Source: JBDTOX01 sp039933015
GTDB taxonomy: Bacteria > Pseudomonadota > Gammaproteobacteria > Burkholderiales > Methylophilaceae
DNA length: 7,040 nt
Direction of reading: 5' to 3'
Assembly (NCBI GenBank): GCA_039933015.1
Contig: JBDTOX010000086.1
Span: 1 to 7,040 of the forward strand
Shown here: positions 6,125-7,040 of the stretch, in pieces
Position numbering within the stretch: position 1 is the stretch's first letter
Layout: the number at the start of each line of letters is the position of its first letter
Translations under genes and position numbers: made by a program
The notes under the pieces: generated by a model
Told to the model about the DNA's origin: nothing
Database searches by the model: none
What the model saw: the letters and a program-made list of their open reading frames with translations, nothing else

Positions 6125-6524
6125 TCAGCTTCCTTCCCGCGTTTGTGCACTGGCGCATAGCTTCGCAAGGATCTCGTCAATGGCCTGTAGGGTCGTATCA
6201 TCGGTCAGTCCGTGACGTTGTTTGAGCCACTGCAGGCTGTTGTGGGCGATCCTGACTCGGCCCTGTTCATCCTCCCACGCCAGCACTTTAATCGGCAGGT
6301 CGATGGCCGCGAGCTGCCGATCCTGCATCAGCAGTGTTCCTAATTTTAGGATTTCCGAATAGGATCAGTTCGGTAGGTCGCAGCTCCAGCCCTTTTTTGC
6401 GGGTGTGTTCGGCATGGTCGATGCGGGCAAAGAGATGCCAGCCTTGTGCTTCGATGATCGAGATCATGCGGTCGATGGTTTCTTTTACCGGGTACTCGCT
6501 CGCCATCGTGTTCAAGCCATTCAT
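6125..6524 (-). pseudogene. DUF302 family protein, split by one-base frameshift
   Basis: The minus strand encodes two abutting halves of a DUF302 domain. The first frame, from ATG 6524, gives SEYPVKETIDRMISIIEAQ, then FARIDHAEHTRKKGLELRP and FGNPK (56-60). The second frame continues with LGTLLMQ and then DLPIKVLAWEDEQGRV and WLKQRHGL, stopping at 6125-6127. FGNPKLGT-LMQ is the family's usual wording. Removing one A from the AAAA tract (TTTT at 6344-6347 on the plus strand) restores it exactly and gives about 132 residues, a normal size. The cause is either a real slippage mutation or a sequencing error; the rest of the sequence is undecayed. The molecular function of DUF302 proteins is not well established. 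The start at 6524 has AAGAAG upstream; Met7 (6506) is the alternative. It precedes and probably shares a transcript with the GST gene. Confidence 0.88.
6129..6137 (-). promoter_or_regulatory. Ribosome binding site of the GST gene within DUF302
   Basis: GGAAGGAAG on the minus strand lies inside the last codons of the DUF302 gene, 7 bases before the GST ATG at 6121, indicating coupled translation. Confidence 0.65.
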
Positions 6525-6591
6525 GATCGATACTTCTTGCGCCTTTTATTCGTTGCTCGGCGAGTGCTACACGACCGCCGCTGGATCAGTT

Positions 6592-6816
6592 CTACTGTTT
6601 GATTCTTGCTTCCGTAAAAATCATGGGAACGATCACCCAAGGGCGCGCGTCCGCCTTGATCCAAAATGATAGTGGCACGGGATCATTCTGTAGCTTACTG
6701 AAACCGCGCCGACCGCCACGTCGGATCAGCCAGCCAACTCTGATGTCTGCGACGAGCGCGCCGCCGCCTTGCTGCACCAGCGTGCAAAGCTCCTCCTTGG
6801 CGCCTAGGGTCGTCAT
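6592..6816 (-). CDS. Unidentified 74-residue ORF
   Basis: The frame opens with ATG at 6816, 8 bases after the stop of the reductase gene, behind a purine-rich AAGGG, and runs 74 codons to a TAG. The first 24 or so residues (TLGAKEELCTLVQQGG then ALVADIR) faintly resemble the opening of a rhodanese domain (a helix followed by the L-V-D-I-R strand), but nothing after this fits, and no catalytic cysteine loop is present. The rest is basic (GWLIRRGGRRG) then aromatic-rich (PLSFWIKADARPW). It may be a small real gene of the operon or the degraded start of a longer one. I do not recognise it. Confidence 0.35.
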   Translation of the reverse strand: MTTLGAKEELCTLVQQGGGALVADIRVGWLIRRGGRRGFSKLQNDPVPLSFWIKADARPWVIVPMIFTEARIKQ

Positions 6817-6824
6817 TGCAACCC

Positions 6825-7040
6825 TTAATAGCCCGAGAATTCTTCGGTTCGCATGTTGTCTTCGTTGACGCCGACCTCGACGAGCATCTGTCGCATCGCC
6901 TGTACCATGCCCGCGGGGCCTGACAGGTAATAAATGGGCGCGCCTACATCCGGCACATACTTCTTCAGCATCTGGGCATCGATGAGGCCGACTTCACCGC
7001 GCTCGCCGCCCGCTAGCGCCTCGTTATAGACCGGAACAAA
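6825..7040 (-). CDS. Ferredoxin/flavin reductase, C-terminal part (runs off window)
   Basis: The last 71 codons of a minus-strand gene whose 5' part lies beyond the window edge. The fragment resembles the NAD(P)-binding C-terminal half of ferredoxin-NADP reductase-like flavoproteins (FAD-binding plus NAD-binding domains), which pass electrons between NAD(P)H and an iron-sulfur or flavin partner. Visible marks are GEVGLIDAQMLKKYVPD, the strand-turn IYYLSGPAGMVQAMRQML (the family's C/S-G-P-x-x-M motif binding the nicotinamide nucleotide), VGVNEDNMRTEEF and the typical C-terminal aromatic F-x-G-Y ending. The stop is TAA at 6825-6827. It is the upstream member of the minus-strand series leading to DUF302 and GST. 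The exact electron partner cannot be read from this fragment. Confidence 0.85.
   Translation of the reverse strand, partial: FVPVYNEALAGGERGEVGLIDAQMLKKYVPDVGAPIYYLSGPAGMVQAMRQMLVEVGVNEDNMRTEEFSGY

Overview
The window reads as an accessory, rearranged stretch of a proteobacterial chromosome or island, probably gammaproteobacterial. That guess rests on the YghU-type glutathione transferase, the HsdM N-terminus and the overall codon use; it is inference and no marker gene settles it. Base composition is uneven. The left 3.3 kb is a patchwork of gene fragments, palindromes and short repeats. The right 3.7 kb is compact and gene-dense, with good ribosome binding sites.

Left part (1-3344). Positions 1-480 hold no convincing intact gene. 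Next comes a minus-strand type I restriction methyltransferase gene (hsdM), about 288 native codons long. It is cut exactly at the catalytic NPPF motif and runs on into unrelated sequence. A gene-poor stretch of about 1.27 kb follows (1486-2752). It contains a hairpin upstream of hsdM (1558-1590), a perfect palindrome (1991-2024), a run of consecutive hairpins (2251-2389) and four degenerate copies of an ATAAGYYGCAA motif around an AT-rich patch (2434-2548). After that lies the C-terminal piece of a RES-domain toxin on the minus strand, with no antitoxin, and an 18-bp-arm perfect palindrome (3103-3147). This looks like debris of mobile-element traffic, with possible recombinase or replication-initiator binding sites.

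Right part (3345-7040). On the plus strand, yghU and a type II haloacid-dehalogenase-like gene overlap by 8 bp and look translationally coupled. About 200 bp further on is a small MTH1187-family thiamine-binding protein gene. Converging on it from the minus strand is a series read right to left: the C-terminus of a ferredoxin/flavin reductase, a 74-codon unidentified ORF, a DUF302 gene split by a one-base frameshift, and a second glutathione transferase coupled to the DUF302 gene. The shared theme is redox and thiol chemistry (two GST-fold proteins, an FAD/NAD(P) reductase, a dehalogenase-like hydrolase), which suggests detoxification or thiol homeostasis. That theme is inferred from family membership only.

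I did not find an intact, clearly novel system. The points most worth following up are the repeat/hairpin block at 2251-2548, the DUF302 frameshift in an A4 tract, and the two perfect palindromes.
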